Positions 7,919-16,869 of a DNA stretch of 20,326 bases are shown one piece after another. The stretch is from Bacteroidota bacterium (GTDB lineage Bacteria; Bacteroidota; Ignavibacteria; Ignavibacteriales; Melioribacteraceae): the NCBI GenBank assembly GCA_023447335.1, contig JAEXOD010000232.1:1-20326 (forward strand). Direction: 5' to 3'. The first letter of the stretch is position 1. Each line of letters begins with the position of its first letter. The notes under the pieces are model-generated. The model was not told where the DNA came from. It saw nothing but the letters and a program-made list of their open reading frames with translations, and searched no databases. Position numbers and translations under genes: made by a program.

Positions 7919-8484
7919 TACTTACCTCGTCCGTTTATTAGTTTATCATACCATTTTTCACCATATAGCCTAATTAATGAATCTTTACAAAACTCGGCTA
8001 TACTTAAATTAGTTTGTAATCCAAACAATAATGCTTCTCTGCATTCAGTATATCTTTCAAACTTTAAAACGTCCTGACCAAAACTATTAACCCTTATAGG
8101 GAACAAATGACAAGATAACGGTTTTCTGAAATCTATTCTATTATCAAAATATGCTTTTTCAATACCACATTTTGCAACAGTTCCTTCATAATAAACAAAA
8201 ACACAATCTTGATTGTTTATGCTTTTGGTCATAACTAAATCATCTTCTATGTCCCAAAATCCACTTTCTTTTATCGCAGTTTTACTATATTCAGGAATAT
8301 ATTCCAATATAACATCCAGATACTTTTCAATCAGATTCAATTCATCTTTGGTTATAGGAGCTCCATACTCACTTTCCAAAGTACAACAAGCCCCTTTACA
8401 CTTGTTTAAATCACAAGTAAACTTCACCTCTAATAATTCTTTATTTACTAATTTACCGTCTATTTCTATAAATTTTGAGTTCAT
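7918..8484 (-). CDS. DUF3109 family cysteine-rich protein (YkgJ-like)
   Basis: The 188-residue product (from ATG 8484) has nine cysteines: Cys24, 29, 33, 34, 94, 106, 125, 148 and 166. The opening cluster, CDLNKCKGACC, followed by SEYGAPIT, and the later PLSCHLFPIR are typical of the DUF3109 family. This family is common in Bacteroidota and related to YkgJ proteins thought to bind Zn2+ or an iron-sulfur cluster. Its biochemical role is not established. It is the first gene of the rpoN-hslVU run and overlaps rpoN by one base. The frame can be extended four codons to a TTG at 8496, but ATG 8484 with GAAG just upstream fits better. Confidence 0.85.
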   Translation of the reverse strand: MNSKFIEIDGKLVNKELLEVKFTCDLNKCKGACCTLESEYGAPITKDELNLIEKYLDVILEYIPEYSKTAIKESGFWDIEDDLVMTKSINNQDCVFVYYEGTVAKCGIEKAYFDNRIDFRKPLSCHLFPIRVNSFGQDVLKFERYTECREALLFGLQTNLSIAEFCKDSLIRLYGEKWYDKLINGRGK

Positions 8485-8510
8485 TTTTTTCTTCAAATAA
8501 TTTGGAATAA

Positions 8511-8533
8511 TTTTTGTTATAAAATAACAAAAA
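8511..8533. repeat. Perfect AT-rich inverted repeat upstream of the rpoN operon
   Basis: TTTTTGTTAT (8511-8520) and ATAACAAAAA (8524-8533) form a perfect 10-bp stem around three bases. It lies in the 112-bp gap between the sugar transferase stop (8597) and the DUF3109 start (8484). It could be a weak terminator for the former or an operator for the latter. Its almost pure A/T content argues against a strong terminator. Confidence 0.5.
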
Positions 8534-8596
8534 TTTTTAATATTATAAAGTAGAATATTAAGAATAAGAGAATTTTTAATCGATTTTAAGTCTTTT

Positions 8597-9271
8597 TTAT
8601 TCGCTTAAAGAAAATTCTTCGTTTTTAACTAACTCACGTTTATCTTTTTTAAAATCAATTGCATCAGAATGTTTAGCAAAAAGCACCATCGGAATTGTAC
8701 CAAAAAGTATTTTAATATCTAAAGCAAAACCGTAATTTTCAAAATAAAACATATCGTTTTCTATAAGATTATGCGCTCCTTCAAGCCTTTTTCCATATAT
8801 TTGCCAATATCCGGTAAGTCCGGGTTTTAATGTAATTTTGTTTCTTAAATTATATAAATCGAAATCATTTTCTTTAATAATATTTAGATCACTTATTGTT
8901 AACGGGCGAGGACCAATTAAAGACATATCCCCTTTAATTACGTTTAATAATTGGGGTAATTCGTCTAATCCCGTATGCCGCAAAAACTTACCGAAAGGAA
9001 TAATATACTTCCTTAGGTCTTCCTTAATAAAAACACTTTTGTAATTATTATGAAAGCCTGAAAATAATGTTTTAATTTTTACTACTTTGAAGCGTTTTTT
9101 TTCTAAAGTTAATGCTCTATACTGTGTATAGAACGGATTTTCAAACGATTGCAGAAATATAATAACTGCAAAAAGGATAATAATAGGTAAAAATATACTT
9201 ATTAAAACTACCGAAAAAATAATATCAACCAAACGCTTCAAAGAACGTGATTTTAACAAAGAATTTAGCAT
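8597..9271 (-). CDS. Polyprenyl-phosphate sugar-1-phosphate transferase (bacterial sugar transferase family)
   Basis: These monotopic membrane enzymes start glycan assembly by moving a sugar phosphate from a nucleotide sugar to undecaprenyl phosphate. The 224-residue product has an N-terminal re-entrant membrane helix (about 13-40). The family block TGLDELPQLLNVIKGDMSLI runs from residue 100, with the catalytic Asp103-Glu104 pair, and is followed by GPRPL (120-124). A second block is LKPGLTGYWQIYGKR. The usual KFRTM-type segment reads KIKTLF (65-70), a mild departure. It stands alone, with no glycosyltransferase or flippase genes beside it, so the donor sugar and final glycan are unknown. The start ATG 9271 gives the common short (PglC-length) form with no N-terminal CoA-binding-like domain. 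Confidence 0.9.
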   Translation of the reverse strand: MLNSLLKSRSLKRLVDIIFSVVLISIFLPIIILFAVIIFLQSFENPFYTQYRALTLEKKRFKVVKIKTLFSGFHNNYKSVFIKEDLRKYIIPFGKFLRHTGLDELPQLLNVIKGDMSLIGPRPLTISDLNIIKENDFDLYNLRNKITLKPGLTGYWQIYGKRLEGAHNLIENDMFYFENYGFALDIKILFGTIPMVLFAKHSDAIDFKKDKRELVKNEEFSLSE

Positions 9272-9418
9272 ATCTATATTTTGTTGTTAAAAAAAACAAT
9301 TTACCCGCAAACTAAATTCCTAATGCAATTTAATTTTTTTTTTTATAATTTCAAATAATTAAATGTTAAATTATTATCAATTTTTTATTTTTTCTTAATA
9401 AATGTGATATCAATCATA
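9272..9418. other. AT-rich gap between the signalling operon and the sugar transferase
   Basis: This 147-bp gap holds poly-A and poly-T tracts, including one run of 11 T residues near 9332-9342, but no reading frame of note. I see no convincing terminator hairpin for the kinase gene ending at 9419. Transcription could therefore continue into the sugar transferase. Confidence 0.5.
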
Positions 9419-10633
9419 TTACTCGAGCAAGGGGGAATTAAAAACGAGTTCAACACATGTTCCTTCATTCTTTTTACTTGATATATTAAGGTCAATATTA
9501 TTAAGATCACAATACTTTTTCGATAACGGAAGGCCCAATCCGTTCCCGTCATATGTACGAGTATAACCTTTATCTTCCTGATTAAACGGAACAAATATTT
9601 CAGCTAAGTATTCTTCATTTATTCCTATCCCGGTATCACAAATTTGCAGTATAGCTTTATTATCTTTAGCTCTAATCGATACATTTATCTGTCCTTTCTC
9701 GGTAAATTTACAAGCATTATCCAAAAGATTAGAAACAACTTGTTCAAAAGAATATTTATCTAATCTTGTATTCAATTCAAAACTGAAATCTTGGTTAAAC
9801 AACAAACCTTTTAGCCTAATTTTATGTTCATAATTCTTTGCCATTTCATTTACAATTGAATTTACATTCACAATTTCCGGATTTAGGATATACGTTCCTA
9901 TATGTAATTCAGACATGTTTAAAATTAGTTCAACGGTACGAATTATCCTTTCACTCGACGAATTAATTCTCTCAAAATCTGTCATCAAATCCTTACCTCC
10001 GTTCTCTTCTAACTCCATTTTTAATATTGATAGAGAAGTCATTATTCCGTTAAGAGGTGTTCTAATTTCATGAGATATTTGAGATAAAAATTGTGATTTA
10101 AGCTTATCTGAGTGTTCTGCTCTTTCTTTGGCAATATTTAACTCTTCAATGGTTTTCTTTAGTTTATCGGTTCGTTCAATTACAAGTTTTTCAAGATTCT
10201 CTTTATAATCATTATTTTCTTTTATTAATTGTTTCCTCTCCAATGCTTTCAATACTGAAAGTTCTAATTCCTCGAATTGCAGAATGGGTTTTTGAACAAA
10301 CTCCCATGCTCCCAAATTCATAGCTCTAACGGCGTCTTTAATTACCCCTGTCCCAGAAACCACTATTATAGGAGTTTCCGGGGAATTTCTTGCAATTGAT
10401 GATATAACCGTATGTCCTCCGATTCCGGGCATATGTAAATCTACCAAAACTATATCAGGAGAAAAGTTTTCAAAAACAATTAAACCATCTTCACCGTTAC
10501 TTGCAGTTTTAACATTACAGTTATGATCTTCAAATAAAAATTTTAGACTGTTACATAAACCCTCGTCATCATCAATCAAGAGCACTTTAATTTCGTTAAG
10601 GTCACTATACCTTATATTAGGATAGCGTTCCAT
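9419..10633 (-). CDS. Receiver-histidine kinase fusion (REC-HisKA-HATPase)
   Basis: This 404-residue cytoplasmic protein has a receiver domain first (about 15-130: acidic DDD 21-23, phospho-acceptor Asp65, Ser94, Lys115). A coiled coil follows (about 132-178), then a HisKA domain with phospho-acceptor His188 in HEIRTPLN. A GHKL ATPase follows: N-box NLLDNA (302-307), DTGIG (333-337), F-box FVPF (347-350) and GNGLGL (363-368). There are no transmembrane segments and no DNA-binding domain. This order, with the receiver at the N-terminus, suggests kinase activity controlled by an upstream phosphodonor, plausibly the multi-PAS kinase in the same operon. It is the last of three signalling genes, starting 49 bases after the lone receiver gene. 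Confidence 0.92.
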   Translation of the reverse strand: MERYPNIRYSDLNEIKVLLIDDDEGLCNSLKFLFEDHNCNVKTASNGEDGLIVFENFSPDIVLVDLHMPGIGGHTVISSIARNSPETPIIVVSGTGVIKDAVRAMNLGAWEFVQKPILQFEELELSVLKALERKQLIKENNDYKENLEKLVIERTDKLKKTIEELNIAKERAEHSDKLKSQFLSQISHEIRTPLNGIMTSLSILKMELEENGGKDLMTDFERINSSSERIIRTVELILNMSELHIGTYILNPEIVNVNSIVNEMAKNYEHKIRLKGLLFNQDFSFELNTRLDKYSFEQVVSNLLDNACKFTEKGQINVSIRAKDNKAILQICDTGIGINEEYLAEIFVPFNQEDKGYTRTYDGNGLGLPLSKKYCDLNNIDLNISSKKNEGTCVELVFNSPLLE

Positions 10634-10682
10634 AAATTCCCCGAACTATTAATTTATTCAATAAATAACAATTAATTTTAAA

Positions 10683-11057
10683 TTATAATTTCATTTTTTC
10701 GGTTATTCTATTCAGTAAAATGCTCATATCATCAATTGGTTTTAGAAATATATCTTCTTTTGTAAAATTAATCTTTTTTAATCCGTCCGTTATTCTAAAA
10801 TCACTGCTCCCGGTATAAAGAATGCATTTCATTTCCGAGTGGGTATTTGATACTCTTATTATAAATTCCTCACCATTTATTCCGGGCAGCCTTAAATCTA
10901 CAATGGCTGCATCAAAAGTTGTATAATTAAGAATTTCTAGAGCATCTTCGGCACAGTCAAAAGCAGTACAATTAAATCCCTCATCTTCAAAAAATAATTG
11001 AAGATTAAATCTTAATTTTTCATCATCATCAACTATCAATAATTTGTTTTTTGTCAT
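10683..11057 (-). CDS. Single-domain response regulator
   Basis: The 124-residue protein is one receiver domain: DDD at 10-12, phospho-acceptor Asp54 (IVDLRLPG), Thr82 and Lys106 (LKP). There is no output domain, as in CheY or Spo0F. It starts one base after the stop of the multi-PAS kinase (11059), so the two are almost certainly translated together. The kinase is the likely phosphodonor, with this protein as a shuttle or protein-interaction output. The receiver of the next gene is similar in general layout but clearly divergent, so this does not look like a recent duplication. Confidence 0.92.
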   Translation of the reverse strand: MTKNKLLIVDDDEKLRFNLQLFFEDEGFNCTAFDCAEDALEILNYTTFDAAIVDLRLPGINGEEFIIRVSNTHSEMKCILYTGSSDFRITDGLKKINFTKEDIFLKPIDDMSILLNRITEKMKL

Positions 11058-11058
11058 T

Positions 11059-14000
11059 TTATATAGGCAATTTAATAGTAAACTTTGTACCCACTCCTTC
11101 CTTGGAATCCACTTCTAAAAATCCGTTATGATTGTTTGTAATTATCATATAAGAAACACTTAACCCTAATCCTGTCCCTTCTCCTATATCTTTTGTTGTA
11201 AAGAACGGTTCAAATATTCTACTCTTAAGCTTCTCAGGAATTCCCGGTCCGTTATCTTCTACTTCAATTCTTAAATATTTTTCATCCTTATATGCACGCA
11301 AATAAATGGTTGGAATATTATTTTGATTATTTTCATCTCTTAAAGCCTGAACAGCGTTACGGATTAAATTAAACAGCACTTGCTCCATTTCGGTTACCGT
11401 TATTTTTATCTCCGGTAAATTCCTTTCATATTCTTTAACTACTCTTATACTTCTGTAGTCATACTTCTTTTTAAAGTCGTAATCATTGTTTGCCAATTCA
11501 TGCGTCTGGTCAATTAACCGCTCAATACTGTAAAGGACTCTTTTCGATTCGCTTCGTCTACTAAACTGTAGCATGTTTTTAATTATATCCGATGCTTTAG
11601 CCGATGCATTCCGCATTGAATCAATAATATCGAATATTTGCCTTTGTTCAAAATATGAAGTTAGCAGATTTATATCCACCCCTATTTCTCTAGCAGTTTC
11701 AATATTTTTTTGCAGTTCGGGACTTACTCTCCTTAAAATATTTTGACAACCTTGTACAATTGTTCCTAACGGATTATTAATTTCATGAGCCATTCCTGCT
11801 GCAAGACCTGCCACGCTTAACATCTTTTCGCTTTGGATCATTAATTGTTCCATATTACGTGCTTTCGTTATATCTTCTATCAATACCACGCATGCAGGTT
11901 TAAATAATCGCTGTATCGGTGTTATTACATATTTAATATACCTCATCTCTCCTAAGTCATCAATTGAAGAAATTATTTCCTCTACAATTTCTTTTCTCTT
12001 AATGCTTCCGCTAATTTTTTGACTTAATCCGTTTAAAATCGGAAACAATTCATATACGTTTTTATTAGTTTTTTCAATCAAATTATTTTGAAATTGAACT
12101 GATGCCTGATTATATAAAGTTACCTTAAAATCCTCATCTACTGATATTAAACCTATGGGCAATGAATCAATTACATATTTTACAAAGTTAAGAACATCCT
12201 CCAACTCACTTTCCATAAGTTTTCTTTGTGTTACATCACGTGCTAATGTTTGTATTTCCTTCGGAATATCGTATGCATCACGAATAATAGTGCTTGTAGA
12301 TTCAATCCAAACAATTTTTCCTGTTTTAGTTTTTGCTTTAAAAGTAAACACATAATTATTTTTTATAAAATATTTTGTTTTATAAGTGTTCTCTAATATT
12401 TCATAATCCTCTTCGCTTATTAATTTGTTCGGTTTTTCTCCTAGTAATTCATTTGGTTCATAACCAAAAACATTAAAACATGAAGGTGAAACATATGTAA
12501 ACTCTCCTTCTATATTTTGTACCATTATAACGTCAGATGCGTTTTCTGCTAGAAGTCTAAATTTTTCTTCACTTGCCTTTAGCATATTTAACGCTTTTTT
12601 CCATTCGGTAATGTCAGTCATTACACCAATAGAACCAATCACTTCATTATCTTCATCTTTAATTGGTGAAGCACTAATTAGTAAATCTATAAATTTTCCG
12701 TTTTTTGATTTAAATGAAAGTTCATATTGTTCTGATATGCCCTTCTTGCGTGTTTTATTGTTTTCAATCATTATGTATCTGCTTTCAGGATCCATTAACA
12801 ATTCATATCCTGTTTTCCCAACTGCTTCTTCCGCTGAGTAGCCCAGTAATTTTTCAAAACTTCTATTTACATATAATATAGTATCATCATTATCAACCTG
12901 AATTACCGCTTCACTCATATTATTCATCAGAGTTCTATATAATTCCTCACTCTTTTTTAAAGCATCCGAAACTTTTTTAAACTCTGTTATATCCACTACG
13001 GTCAAAAATAAATTTTTATCATCATTAATTTCAATAAGTTGTCCATATACAAGCCCTATTTTTTGCTCACCGTTTATGTTAATTGCTAATTCGTGATTTC
13101 TAATTTTTCCGTTCTTTATTATTATTTCCATTACTTCATTTCGTGCGGTTTTTTCTATTACACTTAAATCATCAAACGTTTTTCCGATAACATCTTCTTT
13201 TTTAATCCCCAAAGATAAGCATGCAAGCTCGTTTATATCTGTTATATACTTTGTTTCGTAGTTTAATATAATTAAGGCGTTCGGGCTTTCATTAAACAGA
13301 GAATAAAATTTTTCTTCGGATTTTTTTAATGCGTCTTCATAAGCCAATCTTGAACTTATATCTATTCCATATCCCACTAAATATTCCTCATCTTCCGCGA
13401 ACATTTTCACTCCCGTAAAGTAGTAAGGAATTTTTTCTCCGGATTTAATTACTAAATTTGCTTCAATCTCTGATTTATAACTTTCAAATGTTGCATTTAC
13501 CCCCCCTAATATTTTTTGTTTATCTTCTTCATCAAACCATGTAAGTATATGCTTATTTTTTAGTTCTTCTGTTGTATAACCGGTTAATAGTTCATGATTC
13601 TTATTCCATCGTATCAATTGTCCGTCTTTGTTATATATATATAAAATTCCGGGTACGCTGTCTAATACTGTCGAATTAAATATTCTTTCTTTTTCTAACT
13701 CTTCTTCTGCTTTTTTAAAATCTGTTATATCGCGAAGCGTTCCAATTACAGATGCAACTTTTCCGTTTTCACGTTGAAATACTTTTTCTTTTTCAGTAAA
13801 CCAATGCCATTTACCGTTTATATCTTTCATTCTAAATTGGTATGAGTAAATCTTATCGTTATTCTCTTCAAATTGTCTGTTATAATAATCCATAAACTGC
13901 TTACTGTCATCCGGGTGAAGTATTTTTTGGTAAAAATCTGAAGTAGATTTTAGGACTTCGTTTGAATTATAACCTAATAGTTCAAATAGATTTTTATTCG

Positions 14001-15102
14001 AGTAAATTGTTTCATTAATTTCAACATCGTATATATAAATTAAATCCGGAGATTGTTCTGTAATCCTTTCAATAAAAAGTTGTTTTTCATGTAGTTCGTT
14101 TTCAAATAATTTTCTCTCGGTTATATCTTTTAAATGGCATAAAAACATTTTTGCTTCCGGAAATTCAATTCTTGTCATTGTTACTTCGGCTACAAAAGTT
14201 TCTCCTGTTTGTTTTAAATGTGTCCATTCAAATGTTTTATTTCCCTCTTTGTTTACTTGAGCCAACTTTTCTGCGGATAAATCTTCTGATTTTTTTTCGC
14301 CTGATTGAAACTGGGGCGAAAAGTCAATCGGGCTTTTACCGATTAATTTTTTCTTATGCGTGACGTTAAATAAGTTTATTGCTGCTAGATTACAATCAAC
14401 TATTGTCAAATTATCATCTAATAACAGCAAAGGGAAGCTTGAATTATCATACAACATTCTAAAGCGCTGCTCAGAGTTCATCAACAAATTTGTTGTTGCT
14501 CTTAATTCTTCTTCGCTCTTTTTTATTTTATTATAGCTCTTATTTGTTTCCGTTAAAAACAATAACACGCCTACTGCAGTAACAATAATAATAATTATTC
14601 TATCAAAAACATGATCGTAGGTTGTGATGTAGCTGTAAAAGGTAGTTATGTATTCGTTTATTTCTAAATACCCAAGTATACTTACTGTAATAATTGATGC
14701 AATGGTCGAAAGAAAAAAGCCTCTTTTACTTAAAATTAAACCTGCAATAACCAATGTACCGGGTATCGCAAACAGTATAGTATCATGTATTCCGTTAAAA
14801 GTAAATGCTCTATAGAAAGTAAATCCTTGTAAAATTAAAATTAGTAATTTTCCCGAAATATTTGTATTTCCCCTTAACACAAATACTAAGTCAATAAAAA
14901 ATAATGCTAAAACGCCCGAGAATAATTCAATACTATTTATTTCGCCCCGTAATATTCTTTGAAAAACAAATATAAAAAAACCGGTAAATACACTAACAAT
15001 TATGTAATAAATTATCCTAGCTTTTCTGTTCTGTTCTTCATCTTTTAAATCCGGAGGAGAAAAATAATCGATAAAATTTGGTTTAAATTGTTTGTTTGTC
15101 AT
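11059..15102 (-). CDS. Membrane-bound multi-PAS sensor histidine kinase (seven PAS domains)
   Basis: The 1347-residue protein begins with about six transmembrane segments (roughly 29-51, 56-76, 84-101, 107-125, 130-147, 166-184). Seven consecutive PAS domains follow at about 211-330, 343-463, 474-588, 598-709, 720-835, 847-961 and 972-1083. Nearly all end in the PAC-type DIT(E/D) motif and are joined by short KKSEE-type helical linkers. The kinase core has H-box HEINNPLG (His1106), N-box NLIRNA (1245-1250), DNGPG (1283-1287), FFTTK, and GEGTGLGLS (1307-1315), the NtrB-like class. PAS domains may bind flavin, haem or small ligands, but no cofactor residue can be assigned by eye. It heads the signalling operon. 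No clear Shine-Dalgarno is seen before ATG 15102, although TATAAT-like sequence lies close upstream. Confidence 0.93.
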   Translation of the reverse strand: MTNKQFKPNFIDYFSPPDLKDEEQNRKARIIYYIIVSVFTGFFIFVFQRILRGEINSIELFSGVLALFFIDLVFVLRGNTNISGKLLILILQGFTFYRAFTFNGIHDTILFAIPGTLVIAGLILSKRGFFLSTIASIITVSILGYLEINEYITTFYSYITTYDHVFDRIIIIIVTAVGVLLFLTETNKSYNKIKKSEEELRATTNLLMNSEQRFRMLYDNSSFPLLLLDDNLTIVDCNLAAINLFNVTHKKKLIGKSPIDFSPQFQSGEKKSEDLSAEKLAQVNKEGNKTFEWTHLKQTGETFVAEVTMTRIEFPEAKMFLCHLKDITERKLFENELHEKQLFIERITEQSPDLIYIYDVEINETIYSNKNLFELLGYNSNEVLKSTSDFYQKILHPDDSKQFMDYYNRQFEENNDKIYSYQFRMKDINGKWHWFTEKEKVFQRENGKVASVIGTLRDITDFKKAEEELEKERIFNSTVLDSVPGILYIYNKDGQLIRWNKNHELLTGYTTEELKNKHILTWFDEEDKQKILGGVNATFESYKSEIEANLVIKSGEKIPYYFTGVKMFAEDEEYLVGYGIDISSRLAYEDALKKSEEKFYSLFNESPNALIILNYETKYITDINELACLSLGIKKEDVIGKTFDDLSVIEKTARNEVMEIIIKNGKIRNHELAININGEQKIGLVYGQLIEINDDKNLFLTVVDITEFKKVSDALKKSEELYRTLMNNMSEAVIQVDNDDTILYVNRSFEKLLGYSAEEAVGKTGYELLMDPESRYIMIENNKTRKKGISEQYELSFKSKNGKFIDLLISASPIKDEDNEVIGSIGVMTDITEWKKALNMLKASEEKFRLLAENASDVIMVQNIEGEFTYVSPSCFNVFGYEPNELLGEKPNKLISEEDYEILENTYKTKYFIKNNYVFTFKAKTKTGKIVWIESTSTIIRDAYDIPKEIQTLARDVTQRKLMESELEDVLNFVKYVIDSLPIGLISVDEDFKVTLYNQASVQFQNNLIEKTNKNVYELFPILNGLSQKISGSIKRKEIVEEIISSIDDLGEMRYIKYVITPIQRLFKPACVVLIEDITKARNMEQLMIQSEKMLSVAGLAAGMAHEINNPLGTIVQGCQNILRRVSPELQKNIETAREIGVDINLLTSYFEQRQIFDIIDSMRNASAKASDIIKNMLQFSRRSESKRVLYSIERLIDQTHELANNDYDFKKKYDYRSIRVVKEYERNLPEIKITVTEMEQVLFNLIRNAVQALRDENNQNNIPTIYLRAYKDEKYLRIEVEDNGPGIPEKLKSRIFEPFFTTKDIGEGTGLGLSVSYMIITNNHNGFLEVDSKEGVGTKFTIKLPI

Positions 15103-15366
15103 TTAATTATAATATTATTTTATTGATTTTATTATCGAATATTTTTCCATAAAATTTAGTTTAGAATAAGAATATTTTTTATGAAATTAATAAACAACAA
15201 AGGTTTAAAATTAGGACGGAATTAGAGGATTTAATTTAGGCAATCCATAAAAGAATTGCCTAAATTTAAATTAATAGTATGCGAAGTATTTTGGGAGCTT
15301 CTTAAATAGTTTGAGAAACCAATTAGCCTATTTTTTTAGCCTAATCTCCTCATTTTATATAAAAAA
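15103..15366. other. Gap between glyS and the multi-PAS kinase gene
   Basis: This 264-bp gap has no supported reading frame. It contains a 12-bp inverted repeat (15233-15266) and a second weaker stem (TTCTTAAA 15299-15306 with TTTGAGAA 15310-15317). Three copies of TTAGCC lie near 15324-15371. It should include the end of the glyS transcript and the kinase operon promoter, but neither is clear-cut. Confidence 0.5.
15233..15266. repeat. 12-bp inverted repeat upstream of the signalling operon
   Basis: AATTTAGGCAAT (15233-15244) and ATTGCCTAAATT (15255-15266) form a perfect stem with a 10-base loop. It is 100 bp downstream of the glyS stop and 131 bp upstream of the kinase start. There is no T-run on either side, so it is a weak terminator candidate. 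It could equally be an operator or a processed 3' end. Confidence 0.55.
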
Positions 15367-16869
15367 TTAGCCCCTTATTTTTTTGCTCAGATAATCTAAC
15401 AATTCATTTGCAGAAATTCTGATTTGTTCCATACTGTCTCGTTCTCTTACAGTAACAGTATTATCTTCTAATGTTTGGGTATCAACCGTAATACAGAATG
15501 GTGTACCTGCTTCATCTTGTCTGCGGTATCTACGTCCCACTGCTCCTTTATCGTCATAAAACACTCTCATATAAGGACGTAATTCAGCTTCAATTTTTCT
15601 AGCTATTTCAGGCATTCCGTCTTTATTTACTAAGGGGAATATTGCTGCTTTAATCGGAGCTAATTTCGGATGAAATCTTAAAACGGTTCTTACTTCTCCG
15701 TTAACTTCTTCTTCTTTATATGCGTCAACTAAAAACGCCATAAACGAACGACTTGCACCTGCCGATGTTTCAATTATAAACGGGAAATATTTTTCTTTAG
15801 CTTCTTCATCAAAATATTTCATCGCTTTACCTGAAAACTGCTCATGCCTACTTACATCAAAATTTGTTCGATTATGTATTCCTTCTATCTCACCCCAGCC
15901 AAAAGGAAATTGATATTCAATATCCGTAGCTTCTTTAGCATAATGAGCCAACTTATCCTGCGGATGATCATGATAACGTAATTTTTCGGGAGTCATTCCT
16001 AAAGATTTATACCATTCTAATCTTACAGCTTTCCAATAATCATAATGTTTTTTATCATCGCTCGGTTTTACAAAATATTGCATTTCCATCTGCTCAAACT
16101 CGCGTGTACGGAACAAGAAGTTTTTAGTGTTAATCTCATTTCTAAATGCTTTACCTATTTGTGCAATACCGAACGGCAATTTTTGTCTACTACTCCCCTG
16201 AACATTTAAGAAGTTTACAAAAATACCTTGAGCAGTTTCAGGTCTCAAATAAATAACATTACCTTCTTGTTCAACAGGTCCTAAAAATGTTTTAAACATT
16301 AAATTAAAACTTCTTGGTTCGGTAAAGTTACCTTTATTACCGCATTGGGGACAGTTTATAATATCCAACAATTTTACTGCTAAATTTTTATTTTCTAAAA
16401 CTTGTTCAAAAGCTTCAACTTTAACAGTGTTTTTTTCCGTAATTAGAGCTAGTTGTTCTTCAAGGTCGGTTCCGTTTATTACATTTTTTAACTCATCAAC
16501 TGCTTTTTCTTTCTTTTTATCTGCAATTAAATCCGCTAATGTATCTAATCTAAATCTTGCTTTACAGCTTTTACAGTCTATCATAGGATCAGTAAAATTT
16601 TCAACGTGCCCCGAAGCTTCCCAAACTTTTGGGTGCATTAATATTGAAGCATCCAAACCTTCAACATCTTCACGGTAAGTCATGGCTTTCCACCATTCTT
16701 CTTTTATGTTACGTAAAAGTTCAACACCAAGCGGACCGTAATCCCAACAACCATTTAAACCACCGTATATTTCACTCGACTGAAATACAAACCCTCTCCT
16801 TTTTGCTAATGATACCACTTTATCAACTACGCTGTTTTGTGTATTATTCTGTGCTATTTTACACCTCAC
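15367..16869 (-). CDS. glyS: Glycyl-tRNA synthetase (single-chain, dimeric type)
   Basis: This enzyme charges tRNA-Gly with glycine. The product, 500 residues from GTG 16869, is the eukaryote/Thermus-like alpha2 form rather than the two-subunit bacterial form. The class II core shows RRGFVFQSSEIYGGLNGCWD (24-43). An insertion carries a likely zinc site (Cys99-x2-Cys102 and Cys173-x2-Cys176). RPETAQGIF (209-217), motif 2 FRNEI...FRTREFEQME (242-262) and SAGASRSFMAFL follow. The C-terminal anticodon-binding domain starts near LAPIKAAIFPL. The start is uncertain. A GAGGTG Shine-Dalgarno-like sequence overlaps the GTG and lies four bases before an ATA codon (16857), whose product (IAQNNTQN...) would align with the usual N-terminus. 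No T-box leader is visible. Confidence 0.95.
   Translation of the reverse strand: MRCKIAQNNTQNSVVDKVVSLAKRRGFVFQSSEIYGGLNGCWDYGPLGVELLRNIKEEWWKAMTYREDVEGLDASILMHPKVWEASGHVENFTDPMIDCKSCKARFRLDTLADLIADKKKEKAVDELKNVINGTDLEEQLALITEKNTVKVEAFEQVLENKNLAVKLLDIINCPQCGNKGNFTEPRSFNLMFKTFLGPVEQEGNVIYLRPETAQGIFVNFLNVQGSSRQKLPFGIAQIGKAFRNEINTKNFLFRTREFEQMEMQYFVKPSDDKKHYDYWKAVRLEWYKSLGMTPEKLRYHDHPQDKLAHYAKEATDIEYQFPFGWGEIEGIHNRTNFDVSRHEQFSGKAMKYFDEEAKEKYFPFIIETSAGASRSFMAFLVDAYKEEEVNGEVRTVLRFHPKLAPIKAAIFPLVNKDGMPEIARKIEAELRPYMRVFYDDKGAVGRRYRRQDEAGTPFCITVDTQTLEDNTVTVRERDSMEQIRISANELLDYLSKKIRG

Noticed and set aside
9385..9594. 69-codon minus-strand frame overlapping the end of the receiver-kinase gene
   Set aside because: It overlaps the conserved ATPase G2 region in another frame and shows no family resemblance.
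9419..11057. Recent duplication of receiver domains
   Set aside because: The two receivers share only general family residues and differ throughout, so ordinary divergence explains them.
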